DNA of 50,306 bases, taken from NCBI GenBank assembly GCA_036310005.1, contig JAXJSP010000002.1, positions 1-50,306 on the forward strand. The letters are read 5' to 3'. Source of the DNA: JAXJSP01 sp036310005 (lineage in GTDB: Bacteria > Bacillota > Clostridia > Oscillospirales > Acutalibacteraceae). A program made the translations under genes and the position numbers. Below the pieces are notes generated by a model. The model was not told the DNA's origin. It ran no database searches and worked only from the letters and a program-made list of their open reading frames with translations. Positions 7,712 through 17,853 of this stretch are shown in pieces (the stretch's first letter is position 1; every line of letters begins with the position of its first letter).

Positions 7712-8068
7712 ATGATTTATTCACTAAGTTCAAAACTCAAGGCTTATAGATTATATGTTAAGATGACACAGCAGGCAGTAGCCGATGCGCTTGATGTTGA
7801 CAGGTCAACATACAGTTATTATGAAACAGGAAAAACCGAACCGAGTGTTGAAACTCTTTACAGAATAGCAAAACTTTTCAACACAAGCGTAGATATTTTG
7901 GTTGACCCTCATATTTCTTTTAACGAAGGCGAATTAGAGTTACAAAGTGATGATAATTTTGAAATCTTAACTGCCAACGAAAAAAAACTTATAGCAAAGT
8001 TCAGAATGCTTGAAGAACACAGCAGGCAGGAAGTACTGAATTTAATTGAAAAATTAGTCGAAGATTAA
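7712..8068 (+). CDS. XRE-family helix-turn-helix transcriptional regulator
   Basis: A 118-residue DNA-binding protein. Residues 8-62 form a Cro/C1-type HTH: LKAYRLYVKMTQQAVADALD, then the recognition region VDRSTYSYYETGKTEPS and YRIAKLFNTSVDILV. The C-terminal about 50 residues are charged and helical (ANEKKLIAKFRMLEEHSRQEV), probably a dimerisation helix. It has a GAGGATGATG ribosome-binding site. It is divergent from murI with a palindrome in the shared intergenic region, so it may regulate itself. Its targets are unknown. Confidence 0.9.
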   Translation: MIYSLSSKLKAYRLYVKMTQQAVADALDVDRSTYSYYETGKTEPSVETLYRIAKLFNTSVDILVDPHISFNEGELELQSDDNFEILTANEKKLIAKFRMLEEHSRQEVLNLIEKLVED

Positions 8069-8073
8069 TAAAT

Positions 8074-8105
8074 AAAAAAGCAACGAAAAAATTCGTTGCT
8101 TTTTT
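8074..8105. terminator. Bidirectional terminator between XRE gene and polC
   Basis: A perfect 14-bp stem (8074-8087 with 8092-8105) and 4-nt loop, with A and T runs in both orientations, ends the convergent transcripts. The GCAACG core resembles the terminator after dapB. Confidence 0.92.
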
Positions 8106-8108
8106 ATT

Positions 8109-11100
8109 TTAGAAAAATGATAACTGAGCCGTATCGGGCAAAAAGTTTAAAACATTCAGATTATCAAGCGCTTCAATTACGCTCTTTCCTATTCCGCTTT
8201 CTTGCAACAATGCTTCTTTTGAGATATAGCCGCCTTCTTTTTTAGCGGCCTTTGCTATTGTTTCGGCCGCGTTATCGCCTACACCGTTAATTGAGTTAAA
8301 AGGCATTCTGATTTTACCGTCTTCGATTAAATAATGTTTAGCGTCTGATTTATAAAAATCAATCGGCAAAAACTCAAAACCTCGCTCGAGCATTTCATTG
8401 ACAATAAGCATATATGATAATTTGGCATTTTCTTTTGCAGTCAGGGCGTTGCCTTTAGCCTTTAATTCGTTAATAATTTCTACTACTCTTTGCTTTCCGC
8501 CGATTAAAGTTTCGGCATCAAGTTCTTCACCTCGGACGCTGAAATACGCTGCGTAAAACTCAAGGGGTTTATAGACCTTATACCAACCGAGTCTTAATGT
8601 AGAAATCATATAAGCCGCTGCGTGGGCTTTCGGGAACATATATTTAATTTTATAGCAAGAATCAATGTACCAATCGGGAACATTATTTTCCTTCATAGCA
8701 TTAATATGTTCTTCGGTGAGCAATTTTGATGCTTTACCTTTTCTTGTAATTTCCATAATTTTGAATGCCATAGAAGGCTCAACGCCTTTATGCATAAGAT
8801 AAGTCATTATGGAGTCACGCGTTCCTATTACCTCTGAAATTGTACAAGTTCCGTTTTTAATAAGTTCCTGTGCGTTTCCGAGCCAGACATCGGTACCGTG
8901 TGACAAACCGGAAATCTGAAGCAAGTCGGTAAAAGTTTTAGGTTGCGCTTCAATCAACATTCCTCTTACAAAACTTGTTCCGACTTCGGGCAGACAAAAA
9001 GTGCCAGTTTTAGAAAATATCTGTTCTTCGGTTACGCCTAAAGCCTCGGTTGAAGTAAACAGGCTCATTACTTTTTCATCGGACATCGGCACATCCATTA
9101 CGGAAATTCCCGTATAATCTTCAAGATACTTATAAATTGTCGGTACATCGTGTCCGAGTTCGTCAAGTTTTAAAATAGTATCGTGAATTGAATGGAAATC
9201 AAAATGGGTTGTTTTAGTATCGGAATTTGTATCATCGGCAGGATGCTGAACCGGACAGAAATCATAGATTTCGCTTGTCCTCGGCACAACAACCATTCCT
9301 CCCGGATGTTGTCCTGTGGTGCGTTTTATTCCGGTGCATCCGATTTTGAGTCTTTCAATTTCCGCTTTTGGCAAATTGAGTTCTCTTTCTTCTGCATATT
9401 TCATTACATAACCGTATGCGGTTTTTTCTGCAACCGATGCGATTGTACCTGCTTTAAAGACATTGTCACTGCCGAATAATTCTTCGGTATATTTATGCGC
9501 ACGCGACTGATACTCGCTTGCAAAATTCAAGTCAATATCGGGAGTTTTATCTCCGTTAAAGCCCAAAAATGTTTCAAACGGTATATCGTGACCATCTCTT
9601 AACATATTTTCGCCGCACTCGGGGCATGCTTTTTCTGGCAAATCAAAGCCTGAGCCGACGGAACCGTCTTCAATAAATTCGCTGTGTTTACATTTCGGGC
9701 AAACATAATGCGGACAAAGCGGATTTACTTCGGAAATGCCTGCCATAGTTGCTACAAAAGAGGAGCCGACACTTCCTCTTGAGCCAACGAGGTATCCGTT
9801 TCTTTCACTTTCTGCAACTAATTTTTGTGCAGTAACATACATAATTGAAAATCCGTTATTAATAATTGAATCAAGTTCTTTTTTAAGTCTTTTTTCGATG
9901 ATATCGGGTAGAGGATCTCCGTAAATCTCATGTGCTTTTTTATAGGTTACATCTTTGATTATATCGTCAGAGCCCGGTATGGAAGGCGGGAAATTGCCCT
10001 CGGGAATAGGTCTGAAATATTCGCACATAGATGCAATTTTATTAGTATTGATTACAACGACCTCATAGGCTTTTTCCTTGCCTAAATAAGCAAAATCTTC
10101 GAGCATTTCATCTGTTATTTTAAAATACAGCGGGGGTTGGATATCGGCATCCTCAAATTTTTGTGATGCCATAATAATTGCACGGAATTTTGCATCGGAC
10201 TCGTTTTTAAAATGCACATCACCTGTTGCAACGACAGGTTTATTTAATTTATCGCCTATTTTGATTATAGTCTTATTAATTTCGTGCAAGCGTTCAACAG
10301 AGTCTACTATTCCCTTTCGAACCATAAACATATTATTACCGTCGGGCTGAATTTCGAGATAGTCATAAAATGATGCGATATCAAGCAGTTCGCCCCAAGG
10401 TCTGCCTTCAAGCACTGCCTGATACAGTTCGCCCTGTTCACAGGCAGAGCCTATAATCAGGCCTTCTCTGTGTTTAATAAGTTCGCTTTTCGGAATTCTC
10501 GGTCGGCGATGGTAATAATCAAGGTGAGCCATAGAAATTAATTTATACAGATTTTTAAGCCCCACTAAATTGCGAGCAATAATAATCTGATGATACGGTT
10601 TTAATTTCTTAGGGTCTCCCCCTGCCAAAGACGAATTTAATTTATCAATGCTTTCACATTCGGTAGTTGATTTTACGGTTTCAATCAGTCTTATAAAAAT
10701 GTTTGCTAAAATTTCTGCGTCATCGACTGCTCTGTGATGATTGAAGTCATCAAGTTTCAGCGCTTTTGCGACTGTATCTAATTTTGCGTTTGTAAGGCCG
10801 GGCAATAATGCTCTTGACATTACAACTGTATCGCAATAAGCGTTTTTAAAATCTATTCCCAGTCGTTTTGCCGCTGCTCTTGCAAATGACATATCAAAGT
10901 TTGCGTTATGGGCAATCATTAATCTGTCGCCGCAAAATTCAAAGAATTTTGTCATTACGGTTTTTTCATCGGGAGCGTCTGCAACCATAGCATTTGTTAT
11001 TGAGGTCAGTTCCGTAATTTTTGCAGGTATCGGTCTTTTTGGGTTAATAAACGAAGAAAATCTGTCTACAATTTCATTGTTTTTAAGTTTGACTGCGCCG

Positions 11101-12371
11101 ATTTCGATTATAACATCGTTAATCGGTGAAAATCCTGTAGTTTCAAAGTCAAAGACTATGAATTCACCGTCTAATGATTCGCTGCATTTTCCGTTTACAG
11201 CAGGTACTAAATCGTTTACAAAATATGCCTCTACTCCGTAAATTGCTTTAAAATCAGGATCTTTTTTGCGGATATCCAATACAGCATTCATAACATCCGG
11301 GAATGCTTGTACTACACCGTGGTCGGTTATTGCAACAGCCTTATGTCCCCATTTATGTGCGGTCTTTACAAGTTCAGCCGCAGGAGTTATTGCATCCATT
11401 TGCGACATATTTGAGTGCATGTGCAGTTCTACTCGTTTATTGTCTGCGGTGTCAGTATATTCATATCTTTTAACTGTAGCAATTCCGTCGGGTTGCAAGC
11501 AATATTCTTTTTCCCAACTGTCAAAAGCCAAATAGCCTTTTACTAAAATAGTGTTACCTTTAATGCAATCTAATTTTTCAACTTCATTTGAATTAACACA
11601 CATTTTAATCTGCAAAGAACTTGTATAATCGGTAAATAGTATTTTTATCCAAGATTTGTCTTTTGAGCGTGTCTGCGTTGTTTCATAACTGAACACATCA
11701 CCCCAGCAAATAAATCTTCCGAGTTCTGGGGTTGTTTCATTCATATTTACGGGTTGTCCTTTAAAAGGGCGTCCCCAAACAGTTTTTGCAGTATCAATAT
11801 AAATCAAAGAACCATCTTTAGGTTTTACGGATGTATCGAAAAATTCAGGTTCTTTGACACTTTCCTGTTTAGTTAAATCTTCGGGGATATCAACACTTTC
11901 CGATTCCAAAGTTCCTGCAAAGTCAACTATATAATCAACTTTGAAAAGTTTGCCGATTTTCTTTTCTATGCTTGATTTTCCCTCTGCTTCAAACATTCTG
12001 GCACCGCCGTTTTTAAATTCAAAAACAACTACGCCGTCATTAATTTCAATATGGGTATTCTCTAACACGCATTTGGAAGAACGCGGTAAGTCCATATAAT
12101 TTATTGCGTCTTTTAAGGTTTCACTGTTAAATTCAGACGGTGCAAAACTAATCTCATATTTAATTTCACTAATCTTAAAACTCTTTTTTATACTTTCAAT
12201 GATTTGTGAAAAATATTCACAAAATATATATTTATCCGAAAAAAGGCTCAAATTCATTTTTCGGGTTTGCTTATCGACGCTGAAATCTAATATGTAAACG
12301 CTATTCATAAGAAGTTGATTATCGTTTACAACTTCTTTGTTAAACACATTATAAAAAGGTATTTTATTCAA
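8109..12371 (-). CDS. polC: DNA polymerase III PolC-type alpha subunit
   Basis: The replicative polymerase of low-GC Gram-positives, about 1420 residues, normal for PolC. Order of domains: N-terminal domain (1-190), OB fold around 195-305, PHP domain from RVELHMHSNMSQMD near 315, interrupted by a DnaQ-like 3'-5' exonuclease starting at FIVFDFETTGF near 405, then the rest of PHP, a zinc-binding CPKCKHS...CPECGEN segment, and the catalytic palm with TPDIDLNF. The start is uncertain: TTG at 12371 has AAAGGA 9 nt upstream and is preferred; a TTG at 12395 would overlap ispG by 20 bases and has no clear site. It is the last gene of the rpsB-to-polC cluster. Confidence 0.97.
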   Translation of the reverse strand: MNKIPFYNVFNKEVVNDNQLLMNSVYILDFSVDKQTRKMNLSLFSDKYIFCEYFSQIIESIKKSFKISEIKYEISFAPSEFNSETLKDAINYMDLPRSSKCVLENTHIEINDGVVVFEFKNGGARMFEAEGKSSIEKKIGKLFKVDYIVDFAGTLESESVDIPEDLTKQESVKEPEFFDTSVKPKDGSLIYIDTAKTVWGRPFKGQPVNMNETTPELGRFICWGDVFSYETTQTRSKDKSWIKILFTDYTSSLQIKMCVNSNEVEKLDCIKGNTILVKGYLAFDSWEKEYCLQPDGIATVKRYEYTDTADNKRVELHMHSNMSQMDAITPAAELVKTAHKWGHKAVAITDHGVVQAFPDVMNAVLDIRKKDPDFKAIYGVEAYFVNDLVPAVNGKCSESLDGEFIVFDFETTGFSPINDVIIEIGAVKLKNNEIVDRFSSFINPKRPIPAKITELTSITNAMVADAPDEKTVMTKFFEFCGDRLMIAHNANFDMSFARAAAKRLGIDFKNAYCDTVVMSRALLPGLTNAKLDTVAKALKLDDFNHHRAVDDAEILANIFIRLIETVKSTTECESIDKLNSSLAGGDPKKLKPYHQIIIARNLVGLKNLYKLISMAHLDYYHRRPRIPKSELIKHREGLIIGSACEQGELYQAVLEGRPWGELLDIASFYDYLEIQPDGNNMFMVRKGIVDSVERLHEINKTIIKIGDKLNKPVVATGDVHFKNESDAKFRAIIMASQKFEDADIQPPLYFKITDEMLEDFAYLGKEKAYEVVVINTNKIASMCEYFRPIPEGNFPPSIPGSDDIIKDVTYKKAHEIYGDPLPDIIEKRLKKELDSIINNGFSIMYVTAQKLVAESERNGYLVGSRGSVGSSFVATMAGISEVNPLCPHYVCPKCKHSEFIEDGSVGSGFDLPEKACPECGENMLRDGHDIPFETFLGFNGDKTPDIDLNFASEYQSRAHKYTEELFGSDNVFKAGTIASVAEKTAYGYVMKYAEERELNLPKAEIERLKIGCTGIKRTTGQHPGGMVVVPRTSEIYDFCPVQHPADDTNSDTKTTHFDFHSIHDTILKLDELGHDVPTIYKYLEDYTGISVMDVPMSDEKVMSLFTSTEALGVTEEQIFSKTGTFCLPEVGTSFVRGMLIEAQPKTFTDLLQISGLSHGTDVWLGNAQELIKNGTCTISEVIGTRDSIMTYLMHKGVEPSMAFKIMEITRKGKASKLLTEEHINAMKENNVPDWYIDSCYKIKYMFPKAHAAAYMISTLRLGWYKVYKPLEFYAAYFSVRGEELDAETLIGGKQRVVEIINELKAKGNALTAKENAKLSYMLIVNEMLERGFEFLPIDFYKSDAKHYLIEDGKIRMPFNSINGVGDNAAETIAKAAKKEGGYISKEALLQESGIGKSVIEALDNLNVLNFLPDTAQLSFF

Positions 12372-12375
12372 CTTC

Positions 12376-13422
12376 TTACATCCTTTCAATTTCAATCATA
12401 AGTTCTTCTAAAAGTTTGTCTTCGGGTACTTTTCTGATAATTTTTCCTTTTTTGATTATAACGCCGCAACCGTCTGCTCCCGCAATACCTACATCGGCCT
12501 CTTTAGCCTCTCCGGGACCGTTTACAGCACAGCCCATAATTGCAACTTTCAATTCTTTATTACAGTTTTTAAGCAATTCTTCCGCCCGTTTAGCAATACT
12601 TACTAAATCAATTCTTGTTCTGCCGCAGGTAGGACAGGATACAATTTGTATGCCTTGTTTTCTCAGTCCGACAGATTTTAATATATCAATTCCCGCATAC
12701 ACTTCTTCTAAGGGCTCGTCTGTTAAAGATACTCTGATAGTATCGCCTATTCCCTGTAAAAGCAGACCGCCCAAGACAGACGATGATTTAATTATACCGG
12801 TTTTTAATGTACCGGCTTCCGTTACTCCGAGATGAAGCGGATAATTACATCTTTGTGCTGCTTCGATATAGGCATTATATGTTGTTAAAGTATCTGATGA
12901 TTTTACGGATATAACTATATTATTAAAATCAAATTTTTCAAGCAGTGATGCGTGATACAAAGCGCTGTCTACCAAGGCGCTCGCAGTCGGAGCACCGTAT
13001 TTTGCCAATATGCTTTTTTCGACAGAGCCGGAGTTTACTCCTATTCTTATGGGTATATTCTTCTGATTACAAATATCTGCTACTGCTTTTACTTTTTCAT
13101 CACTGCCGATATTACCGGGGTTAATTCTGATTTTATCCACGCCCGCATTAGCACATTCGACAGCAATTTTATAATCAAAATGGATATCGGCAACGATAGG
13201 TACTTTAACGCTGTTTTTAAGAGCGTCAATGAGTTTTACCGAGTCAATATCGGGCACTGCGGCACGAATGATGTCACATCCTGCGCTTTCTAATTTTAAT
13301 GCCTGTTCGACGCTGCCTTTAATATCATAAGAGGGTACATTTAGCATAGACTGTACTGATACGGGCGCATTTGAGCCGATATAAGTATTTCCGACTTTAA
13401 TTTTGATAGATTCTCTACGCAT
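12376..13422 (-). CDS. ispG: 4-hydroxy-3-methylbut-2-en-1-yl diphosphate synthase (flavodoxin)
   Basis: Penultimate enzyme of the MEP isoprenoid pathway, a [4Fe-4S] protein turning MEcPP into HMBPP. 348 residues with the TIM-barrel start (VSVQSMLNVPSYDI) and the C-terminal cluster cysteines in VSCPTCGRTRIDL and MGCAVNGPGEAKEADVGIAG. I prefer ATG at 13422, because AAAGGA directly touches an upstream ATG at 13431 and is better spaced for the second. Together with dxr and uppS it marks this region as an isoprenoid and cell-wall-lipid cluster. Confidence 0.96.
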   Translation of the reverse strand: MRRESIKIKVGNTYIGSNAPVSVQSMLNVPSYDIKGSVEQALKLESAGCDIIRAAVPDIDSVKLIDALKNSVKVPIVADIHFDYKIAVECANAGVDKIRINPGNIGSDEKVKAVADICNQKNIPIRIGVNSGSVEKSILAKYGAPTASALVDSALYHASLLEKFDFNNIVISVKSSDTLTTYNAYIEAAQRCNYPLHLGVTEAGTLKTGIIKSSSVLGGLLLQGIGDTIRVSLTDEPLEEVYAGIDILKSVGLRKQGIQIVSCPTCGRTRIDLVSIAKRAEELLKNCNKELKVAIMGCAVNGPGEAKEADVGIAGADGCGVIIKKGKIIRKVPEDKLLEELMIEIERM

Positions 13423-13436
13423 AATGTACATCCTTT

Positions 13437-14507
13437 CTAATTAAACAATTTTAAAATATCACTAAATGTTACAACAGAAATGAAAATAAGCAAAATGATT
13501 AATCCTGCCGCGTGCACCCAACCTTCATATTTTTTAGGTACAGGTTTTCTGAATATCATTTCTATTAATATAAATACAAGTCTTCCTCCGTCAAGTGCCG
13601 GTAAGGGGAGCAAATTCATAATACCCAGATTTACTGTTATTAAAAGTGAAATAATCAGCAAACTTGAAAGTGACTGTTTTGCGGCATCGCTTACTGCCTG
13701 AACAATTCCTACAGGTCCGCTGATTTCACTCAGTCCAAACTGTCCTGAAATCAAATCGGCAAGTGACATATAAACAATTTTGCAATATGAAACGGTCGTT
13801 TTAAAAGTTTGCGATATGACCGAAGAAAAAGTTTTTTCAATCGGGACAACATAAAAATCTAAAGAAATTACATTTCTCTCATTTCTTGTACCCTCATCAA
13901 AAGTGGTTGTTTTAAATTTTACATTATCAAGCGCAATTTTTTCCTTATTGCGTTTAACTACCATATCGACAGTTCCGTCTTCGTCTGTTGAGAGAACATA
14001 ACTTAAGTCATAAGAAGATACAATACTTCTGCCGTTTACTTTTACAATTTCGTCGCCTGTTTTAAGCCCGTAGTTACAACTTACTGCATTTTCATCAAAC
14101 TTTGATACCGTAGTAGAAGCATATTGTTGTTTCGGCACGACAATTATAAAGGCGATAACAAATCCGAGCACAATATTAAACACTGCACCTGCTGCTACCA
14201 CTAAAAATCTTTGCCATGCTTTTTTGTTATTAAAGGCATTCGGGTCTGTACTGTCCTCGTCCTCGCCTTCCATAGCACAAAAGCCGCCAAAAGGAATTAA
14301 TCTTAATGAATATTCCGTATCTTTGATTTTTTTCTTAAAAAGCTGCGGACCGAAGCCTACCGAAAACTCGTTTACTTTAATTTTACAGAGTTTTGCAACA
14401 ATAAAATGTCCGAACTCGTGTATTATTATAACAATTACAAAGAGCAGTATGGCAACAAGATAGGGCCATACTGCACTAAAAATACCTGAAAGAGAAATAA
14501 AAATCAT
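13437..14507 (-). CDS. rseP: RIP metalloprotease RseP (site-2 protease)
   Basis: An intramembrane zinc protease, 356 residues. The zinc site HEFGH is in the first membrane helix (residues 31-35), the PDZ domain spans about 115-200 (NYGLKTGDEIVKVNGRSI), and the last zinc ligand is in NLLPLPALDGGRLVF near residue 302. In Firmicutes the homologue (RasP) cleaves anti-sigma factors and leftover signal peptides. It lies between dxr and ispG as in most Clostridia. The AAAGG motif directly abuts the ATG, an unusually short spacing with no in-frame alternative nearby. Confidence 0.95.
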   Translation of the reverse strand: MIFISLSGIFSAVWPYLVAILLFVIVIIIHEFGHFIVAKLCKIKVNEFSVGFGPQLFKKKIKDTEYSLRLIPFGGFCAMEGEDEDSTDPNAFNNKKAWQRFLVVAAGAVFNIVLGFVIAFIIVVPKQQYASTTVSKFDENAVSCNYGLKTGDEIVKVNGRSIVSSYDLSYVLSTDEDGTVDMVVKRNKEKIALDNVKFKTTTFDEGTRNERNVISLDFYVVPIEKTFSSVISQTFKTTVSYCKIVYMSLADLISGQFGLSEISGPVGIVQAVSDAAKQSLSSLLIISLLITVNLGIMNLLPLPALDGGRLVFILIEMIFRKPVPKKYEGWVHAAGLIILLIFISVVTFSDILKLFN

Positions 14508-14514
14508 CCTTTCG

Positions 14515-15657
14515 TTAAACTCTGCTTAACACAAACTCTCTTGCTTTTTTATCAGCATCTAAAATGTCGTTTAAACTTGTAATTTCATCTGCTTTTTGAT
14601 TATCTGTTGCCGCTTTTACAAGTTCGCCTATTTGTAAAAATTTAATTTTTCTGTCTAAAAACAATGCTACCGCCTGTTCGTTTGCACCGTTTGCCGCGAC
14701 CGGTTTTAAGCCGCCTTCATTTACTGCATCTATACAGGTTTTAAGGCACAAAAAGGTTTCAAAGTCAGGTTTGTAAAAACTCAAATTACCGACTTCGGTC
14801 AGACTTAACGGTTTACAGGGAATACTGCCTCTTTCGGGGTACGTCAGTGCATACTGAATAGGAATTTTCATATCGGGCACACCCATTTGTCCAATAACTG
14901 CTCCGTCTGAAAATTCTACTGCCGAATGCAAAATACTTTCGGGGTGTACTACCACCTCAATCTGACTTGCTTTAACATCAAAAAGTCTTACTGCTTCAAT
15001 TACTTCGAGTCCTTTATTCATCAAAGTCGATGAATCAATTGTAATCTTTGCGCCCATACTCCAATTCGGGTGTTTGAGGGCCTGTTCGACGCTGACATCT
15101 TTTAGATCTTTTTTTGTTTTATTTCTAAAAGGTCCGCCTGATGCGGTCAGTATAATCTTATTTATTATTCTGCTCTTTGGTGCGGCATTTAAACTTTGAA
15201 ATATTGCAGAATGTTCGCTGTCAACAGGCAAAAGTTTTATACCCGACTGTTTGATTAAATTCATTATGAAATCTCCGCCTGCCACCAAAGTTTCTTTGTT
15301 GGCAAGAGCCAAGTCTTTCTTTGCATTTACTGCCGCGATGGTAGGTTTTAAGCCGACCATTCCGACTAATGAATTTAAAACAATATCGGCATCGTCAAGG
15401 CTTGCGGCCTCACACACTCCGTCAATACCGGTTAAAAGAGTATAGTTTAAATCTTTTGTATTTTCTTTAAACTGTTTTGCTGACTTTTCATCGGCAACAG
15501 CGACAAATTCGGGTTTATACCGTCTTGTCTGTTGTTCTAACAGTTCAATATTTTTATTTGCGGTAAGGCAAAGCACCTGATAATCTAAATTGTCTGTTAA
15601 CTCAAGTGTTTGTTTTCCTATCGAGCCTGTCGAACCTAAAAGAGATAATTTTTTCAT
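14515..15657 (-). CDS. dxr: 1-deoxy-D-xylulose 5-phosphate reductoisomerase
   Basis: First committed enzyme of the MEP pathway, NADPH-dependent. About 380 residues with the N-terminal Rossmann motif LLGSTGSIGKQTLEL, the metal and substrate region LPVDSEHSAIFQSL, the mobile loop around ASGGPFRNK and NWSMGAKITIDSSTLMNKGL, and VVHPESILHSAVEFSDGAV. The ATG at 15657 (GGATGAT upstream) is preferred over a TTG at 15669 that would overlap cdsA. Confidence 0.97.
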   Translation of the reverse strand: MKKLSLLGSTGSIGKQTLELTDNLDYQVLCLTANKNIELLEQQTRRYKPEFVAVADEKSAKQFKENTKDLNYTLLTGIDGVCEAASLDDADIVLNSLVGMVGLKPTIAAVNAKKDLALANKETLVAGGDFIMNLIKQSGIKLLPVDSEHSAIFQSLNAAPKSRIINKIILTASGGPFRNKTKKDLKDVSVEQALKHPNWSMGAKITIDSSTLMNKGLEVIEAVRLFDVKASQIEVVVHPESILHSAVEFSDGAVIGQMGVPDMKIPIQYALTYPERGSIPCKPLSLTEVGNLSFYKPDFETFLCLKTCIDAVNEGGLKPVAANGANEQAVALFLDRKIKFLQIGELVKAATDNQKADEITSLNDILDADKKAREFVLSRV

Positions 15658-15661
15658 TTTA

Positions 15662-16489
15662 TCATCCAATCAAAGGAATATATCTTACGATAATTGCAAT
15701 AAATGACGAAGTAAAAATAAAACTGTCAAATCTGTCTAAAACTCCACCGTGTCCCGGCATAATATTACCGTAATCTTTAATTTTAAAGAATCTTTTAATT
15801 GCGGAGAAAAACAAGTCGCCGATTATTCCCATAACAGATGCTGCCAAGGGAATAAATATTATTGATACAAAATTAGGTACTTTGCTTACATCGGTGCTTA
15901 AAAACAAAGTATAAAAGAGTGAATAAAGCACGCTTATAAGCACGCAAAATACTACCCCGCCTATTGCGCCCTCTACCGTTTTATTCGGGCTTAATACGGG
16001 TGCTAATTTTTTAGAACCGAAGTACTTGCCTACAAACAGCGCCGCTGTATCGGTTATCCAAGCACATATTGCTGCTATTACAAAATAATATGCATATTTT
16101 TCTTTGTTTATAAGTTCCACACAGGCGCTCATTGAAAATGCAAACATAATTACAAGCACTACCGAAAAGAACGAGCGTGTGATATTAATCTTATTAAAAT
16201 ACATAAGCATAGACACTGCAAAAAGCATTAAATAGATAAACAGTGCCAATACATTCAAGTGCGTCATACTGCCTGATATATAGGTAATAACAGGTGTTGC
16301 AATCACATATAAAGCGGATGACACGAGCAAAATGATATTATTTGTTGCTTTTGATACATTAAATATTTCATATACAGCAATTAAACCCAACAAAGCCAAG
16401 GCTATGGGTAAAACTACCGTTGAACTGAACACTAAAACTATTATTAACAGCGCTATTGCTATTATTGCCGAAATTACTCTTGTTTTCAT
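15662..16489 (-). CDS. cdsA: Phosphatidate cytidylyltransferase
   Basis: Integral membrane enzyme making CDP-diacylglycerol from phosphatidic acid and CTP, the branch point to phosphatidylglycerol and cardiolipin. 275 residues, largely hydrophobic with about eight helices. The family signature is present near the C-terminus: SPNKTVEGAIGG, IGDLFFSAIKRFFKIKDYG and MPGHGGVLDRFDSF. The ATG has AGGGAAG upstream and is 12 bases from the uppS stop. Confidence 0.96.
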   Translation of the reverse strand: MKTRVISAIIAIALLIIVLVFSSTVVLPIALALLGLIAVYEIFNVSKATNNIILLVSSALYVIATPVITYISGSMTHLNVLALFIYLMLFAVSMLMYFNKINITRSFFSVVLVIMFAFSMSACVELINKEKYAYYFVIAAICAWITDTAALFVGKYFGSKKLAPVLSPNKTVEGAIGGVVFCVLISVLYSLFYTLFLSTDVSKVPNFVSIIFIPLAASVMGIIGDLFFSAIKRFFKIKDYGNIMPGHGGVLDRFDSFIFTSSFIAIIVRYIPLIG

Positions 16490-16501
16490 TATTACACTTC
16501 C

Positions 16502-17224
16502 CTACTCACTTTTCCCGAATCTTCTGTTTCTGTTTGCAAAATCTTCGATTGCTTTGTCGATATCTTTACTGCCAAAATCGGGCCACAAAACATCGGTAAA
16601 CCAATATTCCGCATACGCTGACTGCCAAATCAGATAATTGGATAATCTGTATTCGCCGCTCGGTCTGATAATTAAATCGGGATCGGGCATTCCGGCTGTA
16701 TACAGTTTTCTGCTGATATACTCCTCGGTAATATCCTGTTTTGTTATGTTTTTATCGTCTAATATATTTTTAACAGCATTGACTATTTCATCTCTGCCTC
16801 CGTAATTTACCGCGAGATTTACCCACAGTCCTGTTGCATCTTTTGAGTCATATTCTGCTTTTTCTATAAGTTGATTAATGTCGTCAGGCAATCTTGATAA
16901 ATCGCCTATGAAATGAAGTCTGATGTTTTCTTCTTTAAAATTAGTCGAGTCCTTTAAATACTCACGAAGCAAATTCATAATACCGTTTACTTCTGCCTCA
17001 GGCCTTTTCCAATTTTCGGTTGAAAACGCATAAGCAGTTAAATACTTGATGCCTATTTTATTACAATATCGGGCAATTTTTTTAAAAGTTGATGCGCCCG
17101 CAGAATGTCCGGCAGAGCGTGGCAAACCTCTTTTTTTTGCCCATCTTCCGTTACCGTCCATAATTATTGCAATATGTTCGGGAAGTTTTTTAAACTCCTT
17201 AATTTTTTTCTTTTTAAACACCAT
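16502..17224 (-). CDS. uppS: Isoprenyl transferase (undecaprenyl diphosphate synthase)
   Basis: Cis-prenyl transferase that elongates farnesyl diphosphate to the lipid carrier for peptidoglycan. 240 residues with the catalytic AIIMDGNGRWAKKRGLPRSA at residue 20 (Asp of the metal site), AFSTENWKRP, and the C-terminal RPSGEYRLSNYLIWQSAYAE. It draws on precursors from the dxr and ispG pathway encoded just downstream. The start has AAGG 7-8 nt upstream. Confidence 0.97.
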   Translation of the reverse strand: MVFKKKKIKEFKKLPEHIAIIMDGNGRWAKKRGLPRSAGHSAGASTFKKIARYCNKIGIKYLTAYAFSTENWKRPEAEVNGIMNLLREYLKDSTNFKEENIRLHFIGDLSRLPDDINQLIEKAEYDSKDATGLWVNLAVNYGGRDEIVNAVKNILDDKNITKQDITEEYISRKLYTAGMPDPDLIIRPSGEYRLSNYLIWQSAYAEYWFTDVLWPDFGSKDIDKAIEDFANRNRRFGKSE

Positions 17225-17249
17225 ATCACACCTTATAAACAGGAAATAA

Positions 17250-17276
17250 GGTTGTAACCGAAAACAGATTACAACC
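17250..17276 (-). terminator. Weak hairpin between frr and uppS
   Basis: An 8-bp stem GGTTGTAA/TTACAACC with an 11-nt loop is followed by TTATTT on the minus strand. The U-tract is poor, so this may be a partial terminator or processing site within the operon. Confidence 0.4.
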
Positions 17277-17287
17277 CATATTAAAAG

Positions 17288-17842
17288 TTAAATTTCAAGA
17301 ATTTCTTTTTCCTTATCGCCTGCTACGGAGTCGATAATTTTTACATATTTATCGGTAAGTTTTTGAATGTCTTCCTCGCCTTTTTTCTCATCATCTTCTG
17401 TAATTTCAGAATTTTTCTTCATTGTTTTGAGTTTTTCTATAGCATCGCGTCTGATAGAACGAATGGCTACTTTTGAATCTTCTGAAATTTTTTTGGTTTC
17501 TTTGACTAATTCTTTTCTTCTCTCTTCTGTAAGAGGCGGGAAATTAAGTCTTAAAACTCGTCCGTCGCTTACGGGTGTAATACCTATATCCGATGCTAAA
17601 ATTGCCTTTTCGATATCTTTTACGGAATTTATATCCCAGGGCTGAATTGCAAGTGTTCTTGCTTCAACTACCGATACCGCCGCCATTTGTTCAATCGGAG
17701 TCGGTACACCGTAATAATCAACCGATACTTTTGATAAAACTGCCGGAGTAGCCCTGCCCGCTCTTATAGATGCATATTCTTTTTCAAGGGCATTTACGGT
17801 TTTGCCCATTTTAACTTCTGCGTTATTAAGTAATTCTTTCAT
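17288..17842 (-). CDS. frr: Ribosome recycling factor
   Basis: Splits post-termination ribosomes together with EF-G. 184 residues, the normal length. Signatures are SIRAGRATPAVLSKVSVDYYG at residues 26-46, PLTEERRKELVKETKKISED and AIRSIRRDAIEKLK, forming the three-helix bundle. It follows pyrH by 11 bases and has GGAGAG upstream of the ATG. Confidence 0.98.
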   Translation of the reverse strand: MKELLNNAEVKMGKTVNALEKEYASIRAGRATPAVLSKVSVDYYGVPTPIEQMAAVSVVEARTLAIQPWDINSVKDIEKAILASDIGITPVSDGRVLRLNFPPLTEERRKELVKETKKISEDSKVAIRSIRRDAIEKLKTMKKNSEITEDDEKKGEEDIQKLTDKYVKIIDSVAGDKEKEILEI

Positions 17843-17853
17843 AAAAACTCTCC